Positions 63,090-64,000 of a DNA stretch of 64,000 bases are shown here, piece after piece. The position numbers and the translations under genes were made by a program. The stretch covers positions 124,001 through 188,000 of the forward strand of contig NZ_JAIZDB010000017.1 in the NCBI RefSeq assembly GCF_029533155.1, written 5' to 3'. The stretch comes from Psychrobacillus antarcticus (GTDB lineage Bacteria > Bacillota > Bacilli > Bacillales_A > Planococcaceae). Every line of letters starts with the position of its first letter. Within the stretch, counting starts at the first letter, position 1. A model generated the notes under the pieces. That model was given only the letters and a program-made list of their open reading frames with translations. It did not search any database and was not told the DNA's origin.

Positions 63090-63647
63090 ATGTTAAACTT
63101 TAACATTCGTGGAGAAAATATTGAGGTAACTCCTGCAATACGTGAATACGTTGAGGGCAAGATTGAGAAAGTAGACCGTTACTTCAACGAAGAAATTCAA
63201 GCCACTGCAAACGTGAACTTAAAAGTGTATAACGATAAACACACTAAAGTGGAAGTAACAATTCCTATGAAAAATTTAACACTTAGAGCAGAAGAACGTA
63301 ATGCTGATATGTATGCTGCAGTCGATTTAATCGTTGATAAACTAGAGCGTCAAATTAGAAAGTATAAAACAAAAGTTAATCGTAAGTTCCGTGAGCGTGA
63401 AGGTGTTGCGTCATTTTTTGCAACAATCGATCCACCAGGAGCTGTTACTGAACAATCAGAAGAAGATGAATATAATATCGTTCGTACAAAACAATTTGAC
63501 CTAAAACCGATGGATCAAGAAGAAGCAGTGTTACAAATGAACATGCTTGGTCATAATTTCTTCATCTTCACAGATGCTGAATCTAATGGCACTCATATTG
63601 TTTACAAACGTAAGGACGGAAAATACGGCTTAATCGAAACAAACTAA
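63090..63647 (+). CDS. hpf: Long-form ribosome hibernation promoting factor
   Basis: A 185-residue factor that pairs 70S ribosomes into inactive 100S dimers. The N-terminal S30AE domain (1-100: NFNIRGENIEVTPAIREYVEGKIEKVDRYF) binds the decoding region and the C-terminal domain (about 128-185: IVRTKQFDLKPMDQEEAVLQMNMLGHNFFIFTDAES) dimerises. It matches YvyD/HPF of Bacillus. AAAGGAGG precedes the ATG. An inverted repeat (CTTTAAAAT/ATTTTAAAG, 63015-63041) upstream could be regulatory. In Bacillus hpf follows fliT closely; here 21 kb intervene. Confidence 0.96.
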   Translation: MLNFNIRGENIEVTPAIREYVEGKIEKVDRYFNEEIQATANVNLKVYNDKHTKVEVTIPMKNLTLRAEERNADMYAAVDLIVDKLERQIRKYKTKVNRKFREREGVASFFATIDPPGAVTEQSEEDEYNIVRTKQFDLKPMDQEEAVLQMNMLGHNFFIFTDAESNGTHIVYKRKDGKYGLIETN

Positions 63648-63667
63648 ACAACTAAATGCAAATATCC

Positions 63668-63699
63668 AACTCTCCTCATAATTATGAGGAGAGTTTTTT
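63668..63699 (+). terminator. Terminator after hpf
   Basis: Perfect 12-bp arms (63668-63679 with 63684-63695) and a T run. Confidence 0.94.
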
Positions 63700-63763
63700 C
63701 TTAAAAGATAAGAAAGCATAAAAATAAAGCTTGAACATTGAGTTAATGGAACTTAGAAGAATG

Positions 63764-64000
63764 AATAATACTATTGATTTTCACTTCAGGCGGACGCTTT
63801 CCGCGGGCTTGGCTTCAGCCTCCCCAAGCCAACAGGATGTTGGTCACGAAGGCTCAACTAGGAAATATTGCATAGACTCTCGCTTATATTAGAAGTGTAG
63901 TCCGAGTTAATGCAGGGATAAAACCGTCTGTTGAATTTGGGAATGAAATTGTGTAATGAAGGATGAAGATAGTAGTTTTCCTTTTTTACTAGTGGTTAAG
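63764..64000. repeat. Dispersed element, copy C (cut by the window end)
   Basis: It starts with the family block AATAATACTATTGATTTTC, contains GCGGACGCTTTCCGCGGGC and CAACAGGATGTTGGTCACG, then passes into the AT-rich half (GCAGGGATAAAACCGTCTG, GTTGAATTTGGGAAT) in the order of copies A and B. About half of the GC-rich section is missing relative to copy B. The hairpin section would lie beyond 64000. Confidence 0.8.

Overview
The window reads as a chromosomal segment of a low-GC, flagellated Gram-positive bacterium of the order Bacillales. Gene order and product similarity point to the family Planococcaceae (Psychrobacillus, Lysinibacillus or Sporosarcina relatives). That is an inference from gene content: there is no rRNA or other direct taxonomic marker here. 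The reading rests on a Bacillus subtilis-like backbone (gtaB/mnaA/LCP/lyt genes, then yvyE-degS-degU-degV-comFA-comFC-yvyF-flgMNKL-yviE-fliW-csrA-hag-flaG-fliDST, then hpf), SigD-type motility promoters, a T-box, CodY and CcpA sites, and abundant Rho-independent terminators.

Layout. 0-14 kb: a surface-polysaccharide operon with aminotransferase, chain-length protein, hexapeptide acetyltransferase, flippase, asparagine-synthase-like protein, UDP-GlcNAc 2-epimerase, polymerase, three glycosyltransferases and GalU, followed by an LCP-family ligase that would attach the polymer to peptidoglycan. 14-21.3 kb: a cell-wall lysis module (an eight-SH3 amidase, a small SH3 protein and a SpoIID/LytB protein) bracketed by two copies of a long non-coding dispersed repeat. 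21.3-27.8 kb: a CAP-domain protein, YvyE, the DegS-DegU two-component system, a striking 0.9-kb motif array, a NERD protein and a lipoprotein. 27.9-42.5 kb: DegV, the competence genes comFA/comFC, then the late flagellar genes, with FliW-CsrA and a CsrA-type leader in front of the flagellin gene. 42.5-46.3 kb: an SCP2-like protein, a LysM-NlpC/P60 hydrolase, a chemoreceptor and a membrane protein. 46.6-58.1 kb: the branched-chain amino acid genes ilvD, (T-box) ilvB-ilvN-ilvC-leuA-leuB-leuC-leuD-ilvA. 58.8-64 kb: a CatE-like dioxygenase, a second chemoreceptor, an NlpC/P60 hydrolase, a PilZ protein, hpf and the start of another dispersed repeat.

The most unusual content is non-coding. (1) Six intergenic arrays carry a short core motif (GTTGCG, CTTGCGATTC or GAGTTCCAC) at a near-exact 21-bp pitch, with 18-bp steps at fixed places. 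They always follow a terminator at the 3' end of a plus-strand gene, and the two longest share a 102-bp higher-order unit (4 x 21 + 18) although their spacer sequences differ. (2) A roughly 0.7-kb dispersed element occurs in two full copies and one copy cut by the window edge, with shorter relatives inside the polysaccharide and leu operons. It contains a 23-bp inverted repeat whose two copies differ by compensatory changes. (3) A nested inverted-repeat element sits between flgM and flgN. No tRNA, rRNA, CRISPR, prophage or insertion-sequence transposase was seen.
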